DNA of 58,975 nucleotides from an uncultured Bacillota bacterium (GTDB taxonomy: Bacteria; Bacillota_I; Bacilli_A; RF39; UBA660), in assembly GCA_946407495.1 (NCBI GenBank), contig CAMJOB010000004.1:1-58975 (forward strand), given 5' to 3'. The notes under the pieces were generated by a model. That model ran no database searches. It saw only the letters and a program-made list of their open reading frames with translations, and was not told where the DNA came from. Made by a program: the position numbers and the translations under genes. How positions within the stretch are numbered: position 1 is the first letter of the stretch; every line of letters starts with the position of its first letter. This document shows positions 49,952 through 56,832 of the stretch, piece after piece.

Positions 49952-50161
49952 TTATTCTGATTTTGTTGTATGGGTTTTAAAGGCTGAGCCTATAATACTA
50001 AGTAACACACTACAACCAAATGCTTGCCAATATGTTAGAATTGGAGCAGTCTTCCAAAACAATGGAGCTAACCAATTCCATAATGTTTGAAGACACCATG
50101 CTTCAAAAAAACTTAACGCAATAATTACTACGATAAGTAAAAAACATCCTAATTTACTCAT
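49952..50161 (-). CDS. Small membrane protein
   Basis: 69 residues with two transmembrane segments (LGCFLLIVVIIALSFFEAW, YWQAFGCSVLLSIIGSAF). Resembles small phage or plasmid membrane proteins found beside regulators; function unknown. Confidence 0.62.
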   Translation of the reverse strand: MSKLGCFLLIVVIIALSFFEAWCLQTLWNWLAPLFWKTAPILTYWQAFGCSVLLSIIGSAFKTHTTKSE

Positions 50162-50252
50162 TTTTATTAATTTAAGTTTGTATAAACAAAAAATGCTTAG
50201 CTTCTAATGGCTAAACATTCTTCGATTTCCTTCTTTCGACTGAAAGATGAAC

Positions 50253-50396
50253 TCAATTTTCAAAAAATTTGGAATAAAGCCAACAAATAGGAGCAAATAT
50301 AATTGATACTATTCCTGTGAATATTACTCCAATAAAAGCCGCTATTATTATAAATAAACTTATAATAGGCGATAAAATAAAAAGTATAGCTTTCAT
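50253..50396 (-). CDS. 47-residue membrane protein
   Basis: MKAILFILSPIISLFIIIAA then a second hydrophobic part (IVSIIFAPICWLYSKFF). Two membrane passes, no charged loop. Holin-like size, but no evidence of lysis function. Confidence 0.58.
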   Translation of the reverse strand: MKAILFILSPIISLFIIIAAFIGVIFTGIVSIIFAPICWLYSKFFEN

Positions 50397-50414
50397 AATT
50401 TTTTATTTTTTAAC

Positions 50415-50536
50415 AGAATACTATAAAAAATTCGCGTTCTACCACTGAACTACACTACCTGTTACAGTAGAGAAGGGAATCGAACCCATGTTACGGCATT
50501 ACAAGTGCTAATTTAATAATTTGCTGTGAGTATTCT
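50415..50536 (-). ncRNA. E-type element 5, enclosing a permuted tRNA
   Basis: Stem AGAATACT/AGTATTCT (8 bp) and ACAGCAAAT after the 5' strand, as in the other elements. Instead of an AT-rich interior it holds both halves of a tRNA-Thr in reversed order. The closing stem would bring the two tRNA ends together for joining. Confidence 0.75.
50433..50508 (-). tRNA. Circularly permuted tRNA-Thr(UGU)
   Basis: 3' part first (50508-50465: GCACTTGTAATGCCG, T arm ATGGG-TTCGATT-CCCTT, acceptor CTCTACT, G73), five-base spacer TAACA, then 5' part (50459-50433: acceptor GGTAGTG, D arm GTTC-AGTGGTA-GAAC, GCG). Joining CG at 50433 to GCA at 50508 builds a perfect anticodon stem CGGCA/TGCCG with loop CTTGTAA, a strong internal check. 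One U-U in the acceptor stem. Mature length 71 nt. Confidence 0.72.
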
Positions 50537-50556
50537 TTTTACTTATATTTTAATTT

Positions 50557-50985
50557 TTATTTAATTCCAATAATGGTATCGAAATCAAAATCATCCATAA
50601 TGTGAATATTTTTAGTTTGTCCATTTAAAGGAGGTGACAATCTAATAGTCATACTTTTTTGACTTCCAATTTCTTTAATAGGAATTAAAATAACTTTATC
50701 TAAAGGAACTATATAACAAGCAATATAATCAACATCATTTTCATATGTTGTATAATGTTTATTAGTTGTATGATTAGTACTACTTGCACATGGACATTCT
50801 ACTGAATTATATTTAGTAATTTGTCCACAATATTTAATCTGAATTTTATTTAATTTACCATTAAACTCTGCTATTAAATCATATCTTGCAGAATCTCCAA
50901 AAGGTAAACAACACTGTATACCTCTTTTAGTAAATTCAGCTAATACAATAGCTTCACCAATATTTCCTTTTTCTTTCGTTATCAT
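50557..50985 (-). CDS. PD-(D/E)XK homing-type endonuclease (I-Ssp6803I-like)
   Basis: 142 residues. EKGNIGEAIVLAEFTKRGIQ, FGDSARYDLIAEFNGKLNKI and QIKYCG give the E...D...QxK site of the tetrameric family whose known member cuts a tRNA-fMet gene. Free-standing here but ends 5 bases from tRNA-Lys, so it may target tRNA genes or help move the introns. Confidence 0.8.
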   Translation of the reverse strand: MITKEKGNIGEAIVLAEFTKRGIQCCLPFGDSARYDLIAEFNGKLNKIQIKYCGQITKYNSVECPCASSTNHTTNKHYTTYENDVDYIACYIVPLDKVILIPIKEIGSQKSMTIRLSPPLNGQTKNIHIMDDFDFDTIIGIK

Positions 50986-50989
50986 TTTG

Positions 50990-51062
50990 TACTTCCACTG
51001 AGAGTTGAACTCAGATAACCCAAATTAAAAGTTTGGTGCTCTACCAATTAAGCTATGGAAGC
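50990..51062 (-). tRNA. tRNA-Lys(UUU)
   Basis: 73 nt. Acceptor GCTTCCA/TGGAAGT, D arm GCTT-AATTGGTA-GAGC, anticodon arm CCAAA-CTTTTAA-TTTGG, T arm CTGAG-TTCAACT-CTCAG. Canonical. Confidence 0.95.
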
Positions 51063-51088
51063 TAAATAAATTAAATTAAACAAATTAT

Positions 51089-51140
51089 AATCAAATTAGC
51101 GTTACCCAGACACACCACGTGGAGGTTTTGATTATGTGTC
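51089..51140 (-). ncRNA. Possible pseudoknot between tRNA-fMet and tRNA-Lys
   Basis: Two interleaved stems: GACACA with TGTGTC and AATCAAA with TTTGATT, in the order a-b-a'-b'. Each is fully complementary. Placed between two tRNAs; may be a processing signal. Pattern reading only. Confidence 0.45.
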
Positions 51141-51141
51141 C

Positions 51142-51212
51142 TTGCGGTAGTGGGAATTGAACCCCTCTTTAAGGTTATGAGCCTTATGTGCGACCATCAC
51201 ACTGCTACCGCG
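51142..51212 (-). tRNA. Initiator-like tRNA-fMet(CAU)
   Basis: 71 nt. Anticodon arm TAAGG-CTCATAA-CCTTA. Acceptor CGCGGTA/TACCGCA has the unpaired C1-A72 that marks bacterial initiators. The three G-C pairs of the initiator anticodon stem are absent and the T stem is weak, so function as initiator is uncertain. Confidence 0.78.
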
Positions 51213-51216
51213 ATAT

Positions 51217-51387
51217 TTAGTCTAATATTTGTATTTTACTTTTATGTAATGCTACAACAATCGGTCCTACCATTACATTATAAATGTCACCATTTATTTC
51301 TTCTACTCTACCAACCATTCCTTTAAGATAAGGAATATTGCAATTGAGTACTTTCACTCTTTGTCTTGTATCTTTTTTATAAGCCAT
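51217..51387 (-). CDS. Small protein with KOW-like core
   Basis: 56 residues from MAYKKDTRQRVKVLN at 51387; the longer open frame upstream is tRNA-Trp. PYLKGMVGRVEEINGDIYNV resembles a KOW/SH3-type turn (G..G.V..i.gd...v). Function unknown. Confidence 0.6.
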   Translation of the reverse strand: MAYKKDTRQRVKVLNCNIPYLKGMVGRVEEINGDIYNVMVGPIVVALHKSKIQILD

Positions 51388-51401
51388 AATTAATTTATTA
51401 G

Positions 51402-51473
51402 CAGGTCTTAGTGGAATCAAACCACTCTCTTTGGTTTTGGAGACCAATGTTCTAGTCGATGAACTAAAGACCA
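51402..51473 (-). tRNA. tRNA-Trp(CCA)
   Basis: 72 nt. Acceptor TGGTCTT/AAGACCT (one mismatch at 1-72), D arm GTTC-ATCGACTA-GAAC, anticodon arm TTGGT-CTCCAAA-ACCAA, discriminator G as expected for tryptophan. E-type leader 7 bases upstream. Confidence 0.9.
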
Positions 51474-51480
51474 ATGTTAC

Positions 51481-51582
51481 AGAAAGCAAAATATCAGTTT
51501 AATTTAACCGCTATTCTTCTAAATCTTTAATGAGTTCTATTTTTAATTACAATGAAAAAAGTAAATTTGCTGTATGCTTTCT
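51481..51582 (-). ncRNA. E-type leader element 6 (before tRNA-Trp)
   Basis: Stem AGAAAGCA/TGCTTTCT (8 bp) and ACAGCAAAT; about 102 nt. The stem sequence differs from elements 2-5 at several positions on both strands, so pairing is conserved and sequence is not. Confidence 0.76.
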
Positions 51583-51694
51583 TTCCAATTATGAATAATT
51601 TTTTTAAAATTATCTCAAAGAGGGCAGTACCTGAGTCAAACAGGTCTAATTGGTTTTGCAGACCAATATATAATCGCTCTAACAACTACCCAAG

Positions 51695-51877
51695 TTATGA
51701 TAAAAAGTCTCTAATTTCCATTAAAGAAAGAATCTCTTTCTTTCTATTATTAAACAATCTGTTACCTTTACACCACGGACAATCTCCATGATTTCTACAA
51801 CGATATGAAACGTTTTTTGCACCTCTATATTGTTTTCGGTGCTCTTTTCCTGATTGAATAGCTTTATCAAAACTCAT
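51695..51877 (-). CDS. Conserved small protein with Cys pairs
   Basis: 60 residues from MSFDKAIQSGKEHRKQYRGA at 51877. CRNHGDCPWCKGNR (three Cys, one His) suggests a zinc site. Similar short proteins are common in Bacteroidota phages, from memory. Function unknown. Confidence 0.66.
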   Translation of the reverse strand: MSFDKAIQSGKEHRKQYRGAKNVSYRCRNHGDCPWCKGNRLFNNRKKEILSLMEIRDFLS

Positions 51878-51896
51878 AGTAATTAATTTTAATAAG

Positions 51897-51980
51897 TGCA
51901 GATAAAGGGACTCGAACCCATACGTATATTTCAACACTAGATCCTAAGTCTAGCGCGACTGCCAATTTCGCCATATCTGC
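51897..51980 (-). tRNA. tRNA-Leu(UAG)
   Basis: 84 nt, class II. Acceptor GCAGATA/TATCTGC, anticodon arm CTAGA-CTTAGGA-TCTAG, variable arm TGTTGAAATATACG, T loop TTCGAGT. Co-transcribed with tRNA-Gly. Confidence 0.92.
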
Positions 51981-51992
51981 AAATAATAATTG

Positions 51993-52065
51993 AGCAGCGT
52001 AAGAGATTCAAACTCTCGCCTTTGGAGTGGAAGTCCAATATGCTAATCACTAACACCAACGCTGC
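51993..52065 (-). tRNA. tRNA-Gly(UCC)
   Basis: 73 nt. Acceptor GCAGCGT/ACGCTGC, D arm GTGTTAGTGATTAGCAT, anticodon arm TTGGA-CTTCCAC-TCCAA, T loop TTTGAAT. Canonical. Confidence 0.92.
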
Positions 52066-52071
52066 AAATTC

Positions 52072-52153
52072 GGAATACTGATGGATTTGAACCATTTAAA
52101 ACAATATAATCAGTATTATTTATTAACCATAAAATATTTGCTGTAAGTATTCC
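52072..52153 (-). ncRNA. E-type leader element 7 (before tRNA-Gly), tRNA-like interior
   Basis: Stem GGAATACT/AGTATTCC (8 bp) and ACAGCAAAT. Unlike most copies the interior has an anticodon-arm-like AATA-CTGATTA-TATT and a T-arm-like AATGG-TTCAAAT-CCATC beside the 3' strand, so it can also be read as a poor tRNA-Ile(GAU) without a D arm. Confidence 0.65.
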
Positions 52154-52187
52154 TTTAAATTTTTTAACATGAAAACTAAAATCACAG

Positions 52188-52258
52188 CGGTCTATAAGGG
52201 AGTCGAACCCTTGCTTCAAGAGAGACAGTCTAGCGTCCTACCGTTAAACGAATAGACC
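52188..52258 (-). tRNA. tRNA-Asp(GUC)
   Basis: 71 nt. Acceptor GGTCTAT/ATAGACC, anticodon arm CTAGA-CTGTCTC-TCTTG (one mismatch), T arm AAGGG-TTCGACT-CCCTT, discriminator G. E-type leader 5 bases upstream. Confidence 0.92.
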
Positions 52259-52263
52259 AATTC

Positions 52264-52342
52264 AGAATAGTATATTATAATGCTTTTTACATGTCTTTTT
52301 TCTTAAGTTTAAATAATTATAAAATTTTGCTGTGACTATTCT
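52264..52342 (-). ncRNA. E-type leader element 8 (before tRNA-Asp)
   Basis: Stem AGAATAGT/ACTATTCT (8 bp) and ACAGCAAAA; 79 nt. The G at stem position 7 is compensated by C opposite. Confidence 0.77.
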
Positions 52343-52376
52343 TTACCTTTAGGTTAAATTCATATGAAACATAATA

Positions 52377-53132
52377 TTAAAATTTAAATGTTCTACACGA
52401 GAACAATTTATTTTTATAATCAACTTCTACAAAATGTTTATTATATTTCTCATTAATAAACTTTGCAGCTTTCTTAAAAATAAATTGATCAGAATAATAC
52501 TTTGGATTATTGTCAGTTATTATAATTTTAAAACAAACATCTATTAATTCTTTAATGTCTTCCTTTTTACCAAAGTAAACACCAGAATTTATAAAATGTT
52601 TATCTTTTATATCACTCAAACTTTCAATGTTTGATGTTTCAAAGTATTCTTTAACATAACCTGGAGATTTTTCAGTAGGATAATACATCTTGAAGAAGAA
52701 AGGATAATCATATTCATCTTTATTAAATAAGACATTACAATTATAACTATTAAATCTTTCAAGAATTTCGTTAAAAGAAATATCTACATTTAATACTGTA
52801 TCTCCAGAATCTATAAATAATATATAATCATTTAATAAATCATACTTTTCATCAAGAATTTTTTTAAAATATAATATTTTTTTAATATTTAAAGCATAAT
52901 TAACATTTTCATATATATTTATAGAATTTATGTTATTCTCATTTATATATTTAAGTAATGTTTTAGAAAATGGATAATTATCTGTTGATCCATAAACTAA
53001 AGTAACATTATCATTAAATTCTGTCAATTTATCTGAATTTATTTTAGCTTTAACAACAGTTCCGTAAAAATATTTTACAAGTTGTTGTGCTTTTAATTTC
53101 ATTCCCGCAAAATGGTGAACTAATGTATTCAT
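52377..53132 (-). CDS. Glycosyltransferase-like protein (GT-A fold)
   Basis: 251 residues. NVTLVYGSTDNYPFSKTLLK, DYILFIDSGDTVLNVDIS (DxGD in the DxD place), NVLFNKDEYDYPFFFKM, FINSGVYFGKKEDIKELI and YYSDQFIFKKA follow the order seen in procollagen-type and viral glycosyltransferases. May modify phage or host surface, or modified DNA bases. The first ATG (53132) is used. Confidence 0.72.
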   Translation of the reverse strand: MNTLVHHFAGMKLKAQQLVKYFYGTVVKAKINSDKLTEFNDNVTLVYGSTDNYPFSKTLLKYINENNINSINIYENVNYALNIKKILYFKKILDEKYDLLNDYILFIDSGDTVLNVDISFNEILERFNSYNCNVLFNKDEYDYPFFFKMYYPTEKSPGYVKEYFETSNIESLSDIKDKHFINSGVYFGKKEDIKELIDVCFKIIITDNNPKYYSDQFIFKKAAKFINEKYNKHFVEVDYKNKLFSCRTFKF

Positions 53133-53148
53133 AATAAAGATTTATTAG

Positions 53149-53231
53149 CGCACGGAGAGGGATTCGAACCCACGAAACATTTCTGTGGCAGGTTAACAGC
53201 CTGCTGCCGTTGACCACTTGGCTATCCGTAC
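53149..53231 (-). tRNA. Class II tRNA with Asn anticodon (GUU)
   Basis: 83 nt. Acceptor GTACGGA/TCCGTGC, discriminator G, D arm GCC-AAGTGGTCAAC-GGC of Ser/Leu/Tyr type, anticodon arm GCAGG-CTGTTAA-CCTGC, extra arm ACA-GAAA-TGT, T loop TTCGAAT. Bacterial tRNA-Asn normally has a short variable loop, so its charging identity is open. Own consensus promoter upstream. Confidence 0.88.
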
Positions 53232-53248
53232 TAATTTTAAAGGTAAAT

Positions 53249-53279
53249 CAAATATAAAATTTAATTTTTTAATTCCAAA
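53249..53279 (-). promoter_or_regulatory. Promoter for the Asn-anticodon tRNA
   Basis: Minus strand TTTG-N19-TATATTTG, ending 17 bases before the tRNA. Shows that single tRNAs here can be separate transcription units. Confidence 0.8.
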
Positions 53280-53299
53280 ATAATTTTTGAAATTTTTTG

Positions 53300-53373
53300 T
53301 AGAGCTTGTTAGAATCGAACTAACGATCTTCTGGATGTAAGCCAGATGTTTTAGACCACTAAACTAAAGCTCT
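53300..53373 (-). tRNA. tRNA-Val(UAC)
   Basis: 74 nt. Acceptor AGAGCTT/AAGCTCT, anticodon arm TCTGG-CTTACAT-CCAGA, T arm GTTAG-TTCGATT-CTAAC. Canonical. Confidence 0.94.
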
Positions 53374-53423
53374 AAAATTAGTGTGTGCACCTTAAAAATA
53401 CTTTAAAATTATACTGAAAGAAC

Positions 53424-53515
53424 GAACGAGAAGCATAAGATTATTTCTCATAAGATACACACACGTTAAACTTAACTTTGATTAATGCTAAAAATTAATT
53501 TGCTGTGTCTCGTTC
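53424..53515 (-). ncRNA. E-type leader element 9 (before tRNA-Val)
   Basis: Stem GAACGAGA/TCTCGTTC (8 bp, extendable) and ACAGCAAAT; about 92 nt. GC-richest stem of the family. Separated from tRNA-Val by about 50 bases, farther than the others. Confidence 0.72.
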
Positions 53516-53530
53516 TTAAAACCATGTTCT

Positions 53531-53556
53531 AAGTAAAGGGAATTAACCCTTTACTT
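53531..53556 (-). terminator. Hairpin at the end of the vWA gene
   Basis: AAGTAAAGGG/CCCTTTACTT, 10 bp, overlapping the stop codon. No clear T-run follows, so it is a terminator or an RNA-stabilising end. Confidence 0.5.
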
Positions 53557-55257
53557 AATTTTCTTTATCAATTCTTGATTAAGAGCAGCATCGAATAATT
53601 CTTTTGCTGTCTTAGGAATTGATGGTGTATATTTTGTTCCTGTTAGAAATGCAATTCCAGCAGGATCAAATCCGCTCATGTAATAGAAGTTAGGTCTATC
53701 TGCAATACCCTCAAACTTAGGATGTATATTCTTACCGTAGTAATATCCATTTGGAATATCCCAAAGAACAAGTTTAAAGTTATCTACAAACTTATCACTA
53801 AATCCTCCTTTACGAAGTATTTCAAGAAATTCTTCGAAGTCAGATTTGTCAGAAGGAGCTTCATCAAACTCTCCATCAGAAACACAAATTACTCCTGTTG
53901 GAAATTCTGATTCATTGTATCCTTTTCTTTTAAGGTCTACAAATAAATTAGCAATTGAAAGGAAATTTGTATTATCACATTCTCCTGATAGAGGTGTATT
54001 TCTCCACTTCTCAAATGGAGTATCTCCATTCCAAGTTCTAATTACAGTTTCTTCTGCGAACTCCAAGAATGTGTTAGCAAAATTACCTTTAAGTAATTCG
54101 CTGAAGTAAAGTGCCATACTTATAGCAACTTCTATACTTCTAACATCTGTTCCAATAGCTGGAGCTTTCATTGAGCCAGAAGTATCTACACATACAATGA
54201 AAGATGTTTCTGTATTCATGTCCTTCTTAGCTGTCTCAATCAAACTTTTAAACTGCTTATTTAAAGTAGATATTTGATAAGACTTCAAACGAGTTGGTTC
54301 TTGATAATATATACCAAACTTCAAGTCATTATAAAGACCTTTGAAAAGCTCATATGGATAACCTGTGAACTTAGCAACAGGTTGCTTTTCAAGCCACTGA
54401 TAATAAGCATTTACCAAATCGTGGTTCTCTAAGAATTTAGACTTGACAAGTTTACTAAGAGCACGTCCAGCAATAAGACTGAAATTAATCTCATTATATT
54501 TCTGTTGAGAAATCTTTTGTTCCCACGTATGTGCTTTACCAGAAGCCTTAAAGCTACGATAATCTGCATACGCTTTCTTCTTGTCTATATCTCCTCTTTT
54601 ATCCCATACTGCAATCAGTTTACCAATTATACTATTGGCTTGCTTTCGTGGAGTAGTACATTTTGAAGATGGATTGATTTTTGGCAAGTATTTCTTAATA
54701 AGATCTACTTGGTTTTCATTCTGGAAATTGTCTACAATGTACTGAATGACTGTTGTAAACAATCTACGAGTAAAACGATGTGCACCACGATAGTACAAAT
54801 CTGTACGTAACAATTCAAACAAATCGTTCCATGAACCAGCCGCTACAAAAATATCAAGATTTCTCTTAAACATTTTTGGATAATTCAGAGCAAAGAAATA
54901 CAATCTTCCAATGTATTCATGCTTTAAACCTTGTCCACGATGTACTCCAAGAGTTTTATCTTGGAAGAATGGAGCACGAGTAATTAGTCTTAAATAGACT
55001 GTTAGCCTCAGAGCTATAACAGGATCGATATTACACAATTTTTGTGTTGTGTAAAAAATATCATCCATTTCTCTTAGCTCTCTGTAATTAGCTAATTGAG
55101 CGAAGTCATCAAGGAAAATGTCACCTGTAGTTTTGTACTTGACACTTCCATTACCAGAAGTAGTTTGCACTTCTTTTTTAAACATTTCTTTTTCAAAAAT
55201 GTTCATGTCTTTTACAGACTTCTGTTTCTTTCCGTAAAGATTTTCTAACTTTTTCAT
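53551..55257 (-). CDS. DUF2828/TROVE-like protein with vWA domain
   Basis: 568 residues from MKKLENLYGKKQ at 55257. The first 350 residues are helical repeats (DPVIALRLTVYLRLITRAPF, AAGSWNDLFELLRTDLYY). The C-terminal vWA domain has the MIDAS motif FIVCVDTSGSMKAP and GVICVSDGEFDEAP. This layout matches DUF2828 and the related Ro60/TROVE proteins, which bind misfolded RNAs and tRNA-like Y RNAs. It lies inside the tRNA region, so an RNA partner is a fair guess. Confidence 0.75.
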   Translation of the reverse strand: MKKLENLYGKKQKSVKDMNIFEKEMFKKEVQTTSGNGSVKYKTTGDIFLDDFAQLANYRELREMDDIFYTTQKLCNIDPVIALRLTVYLRLITRAPFFQDKTLGVHRGQGLKHEYIGRLYFFALNYPKMFKRNLDIFVAAGSWNDLFELLRTDLYYRGAHRFTRRLFTTVIQYIVDNFQNENQVDLIKKYLPKINPSSKCTTPRKQANSIIGKLIAVWDKRGDIDKKKAYADYRSFKASGKAHTWEQKISQQKYNEINFSLIAGRALSKLVKSKFLENHDLVNAYYQWLEKQPVAKFTGYPYELFKGLYNDLKFGIYYQEPTRLKSYQISTLNKQFKSLIETAKKDMNTETSFIVCVDTSGSMKAPAIGTDVRSIEVAISMALYFSELLKGNFANTFLEFAEETVIRTWNGDTPFEKWRNTPLSGECDNTNFLSIANLFVDLKRKGYNESEFPTGVICVSDGEFDEAPSDKSDFEEFLEILRKGGFSDKFVDNFKLVLWDIPNGYYYGKNIHPKFEGIADRPNFYYMSGFDPAGIAFLTGTKYTPSIPKTAKELFDAALNQELIKKIK

Positions 55258-55281
55258 AATTGTAAATAAATTTACTTTATG

Positions 55282-55368
55282 TACTGAAAGCGAGACTCGA
55301 ACTCGCACAACCATTACTGGTCAAGGGATTTTAAGTCCCTCGTGTCTACCTAATTCCACCATTTCAGC
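55282..55368 (-). tRNA. tRNA-Leu(UAA), copy 1
   Basis: 87 nt, class II. Acceptor GCTGAAA/TTTCAGT, anticodon arm AGGGA-CTTAAAA-TCCCT, variable arm ACCAGTAATGGT, T arm GCGAG-TTCGAGT-CTCGC. Confidence 0.93.
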
Positions 55369-55375
55369 GAATTAG

Positions 55376-55462
55376 TACCTTTGGTGGGACTCGAACCCGA
55401 CACGAACCCTTCGGTTCATCAAATTTTAAGTCTGACGCGTATACCATTTTCGCCACAAAGGC
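55376..55462 (-). tRNA. tRNA-Leu(UAA), copy 2
   Basis: 87 nt, class II. Acceptor GCCTTTG/CAAAGGT, anticodon arm TCAGA-CTTAAAA-TTTGA, variable arm GAACC-GAAG-GGTTC, T loop TTCGAGT. Differs widely from copy 1, so not a recent duplicate. Confidence 0.92.
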
Positions 55463-55466
55463 ATAT

Positions 55467-55492
55467 GATAACTTTACCGAAATAAAGTTATC
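55467..55492 (-). promoter_or_regulatory. tRNA leader hairpin (tRNA-Leu)
   Basis: GATAACTTTA/TAAAGTTATC, 10 bp, 4 bases upstream of tRNA-Leu copy 2. No ACAGCAAAU box. Confidence 0.58.
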
Positions 55493-55542
55493 AAATTTAG
55501 AATTAATTTTTTATTTTTAAAAACAAAAAATGTTAATTTTTG

Positions 55543-55845
55543 TTAATCTTCAGAATCTTCAGAGAAATCTGAATTCAACATTTCTTTTGCCTTCTTGATG
55601 TATGCAAGTTTCTGTTCCTCAACATCAAGATCCACAATGCACTGAACTAGCTTTGTTACAATCTCTTCACCAGAAGTTTCCGAGTCTACAGTATTCGCAA
55701 TTGATGCAAGTTTATCTTTTGCATCCAATACTGCTGTTTCTTGATTTGTAAGTGCACTTTCAATTGCTACTCCAATTTTTCTACGGAAAATTGCTTCTCT
55801 TGCTGACTTTGGCAAACCTTTTACTAAAATGTCAATTAGCTTCAT
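55543..55845 (-). CDS. Hypothetical helical protein
   Basis: 100 residues, helical, acidic end (NSDFSEDSED). GLPKSAREAIFRRKIGVAIE at the start. Higher GC than neighbours. Overlaps the upstream gene by 4 bases. Not recognised. Confidence 0.66.
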   Translation of the reverse strand: MKLIDILVKGLPKSAREAIFRRKIGVAIESALTNQETAVLDAKDKLASIANTVDSETSGEEIVTKLVQCIVDLDVEEQKLAYIKKAKEMLNSDFSEDSED

Positions 55846-56648
55846 ACTTTAAAATTTAAATTTATATTAAGTTTTGGAATTTTAATATTAAATTTTGTTT
55901 GTTCTTCTTGTTCTTGTTTATCCATTTCCATTACTTGTCTAAAAAAGGATGTCGGATTATGTGCAAATAATTCTCTTTTTAAATCAGCCACTACCTTATT
56001 TAAATCCTCTAATGTTTTAAAACAATAAACACTATAAGGAACTCCAAGTGGATTATTATAAACTGGAGTTATTTTACGTAAATCAGCATATCCAAGAATA
56101 CGTTCTAAATAATCACGAGGTTTTACACGCATTTTTGTGAAAATCTCATCATTATCATATGCATTTTTCATATTATGTAAAAAATATGAGCCATCACATT
56201 TTTTTACTTTATATATTAAAACAGACTTATCAGGAAAATGAATTTTAATTTCATCATCTAACTCATAAGAAGTAGTTACTTTAAGATTTTTAGGACATTC
56301 TGCTTTTTTTGAATTAGTCAGTTTCTTTAAATCTTTTATTACTCTGTTTATAGCTGATGATGTTAAAAAACGAGGAACTGCTTGACTATCTTGATAAGAG
56401 CCATCTCTTACAAAACCAACATTATAATCCCCATAAAGTTCCTTCACGAAATGAAAAGGATCTAATTTTAATTTATTAAAAACTTCATTATGGCAATTTG
56501 GATTTGTTATATTATATAAGTAATATGATTCATGCTCAATATCATTAAAATCAACAATATTACCACCTATAGTTTTTATTGTATATTGTAAAGTACAATC
56601 AGGAAAAACAAACTCAATTCTATCATTTACAGAATATTCAACAAACAT
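55842..56648 (-). CDS. Hypothetical protein with internal repeat
   Basis: 268 residues. Two similar halves: YSVNDRIEFVFPDCTLQYTI...LDPFHFVKELYG and YELDDEIKIHFPDKSVLIYK...VKPRDYLERILGY. An internal duplication of a beta domain. Function unknown. Confidence 0.7.
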   Translation of the reverse strand: MFVEYSVNDRIEFVFPDCTLQYTIKTIGGNIVDFNDIEHESYYLYNITNPNCHNEVFNKLKLDPFHFVKELYGDYNVGFVRDGSYQDSQAVPRFLTSSAINRVIKDLKKLTNSKKAECPKNLKVTTSYELDDEIKIHFPDKSVLIYKVKKCDGSYFLHNMKNAYDNDEIFTKMRVKPRDYLERILGYADLRKITPVYNNPLGVPYSVYCFKTLEDLNKVVADLKRELFAHNPTSFFRQVMEMDKQEQEEQTKFNIKIPKLNINLNFKV

Positions 56649-56683
56649 TTTATGTTAAAATTAAAGTTTATTTAATACTTGAT

Positions 56684-56782
56684 TTAGTCTTCATCTTTAT
56701 GTACTTTTATGTAAAGACAAGCACAAACGATAATTGCAACTGTAATTGTAATTACCCAAAGATTTTCGTTAATTGTTTCCAT
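56684..56782 (-). CDS. 32-residue membrane peptide
   Basis: METINENLWVITITVAIIVC then ACLYIKVHKDED. One transmembrane segment with an acidic tail. Function unknown. Confidence 0.52.
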   Translation of the reverse strand: METINENLWVITITVAIIVCACLYIKVHKDED

Positions 56783-56797
56783 ATTTTTTAATTATTA

Positions 56798-56829
56798 ATT
56801 TCCTCTCTGAAATGAATCAGAGAGGAAAT
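56798..56829 (-). terminator. Hairpin, probable terminator
   Basis: ATTTCCTCTCTGA/TCAGAGAGGAAAT, 13 bp, 3 bases after the 56833 gene stop; followed by TAATAATT rather than a clean T-run. Confidence 0.58.
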
Positions 56830-56832
56830 GTG

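Noticed and set aside
44512..50396. Small membrane genes as holins
   Set aside because: Several have one or two membrane segments, but none is placed with a recognised endolysin, so size alone is not enough.
51388..51489. N-terminal extension of the 51217 gene
   Set aside because: The upstream 34 codons are tRNA-Trp and its leader; the ATG at 51387 gives a compact domain.
43936..53515. E-type elements as intrinsic terminators, insertion sequences or CRISPR repeats
   Set aside because: No T-run follows the stems, interiors are long and unrelated, no ORF or target duplication is present, and spacing is irregular.
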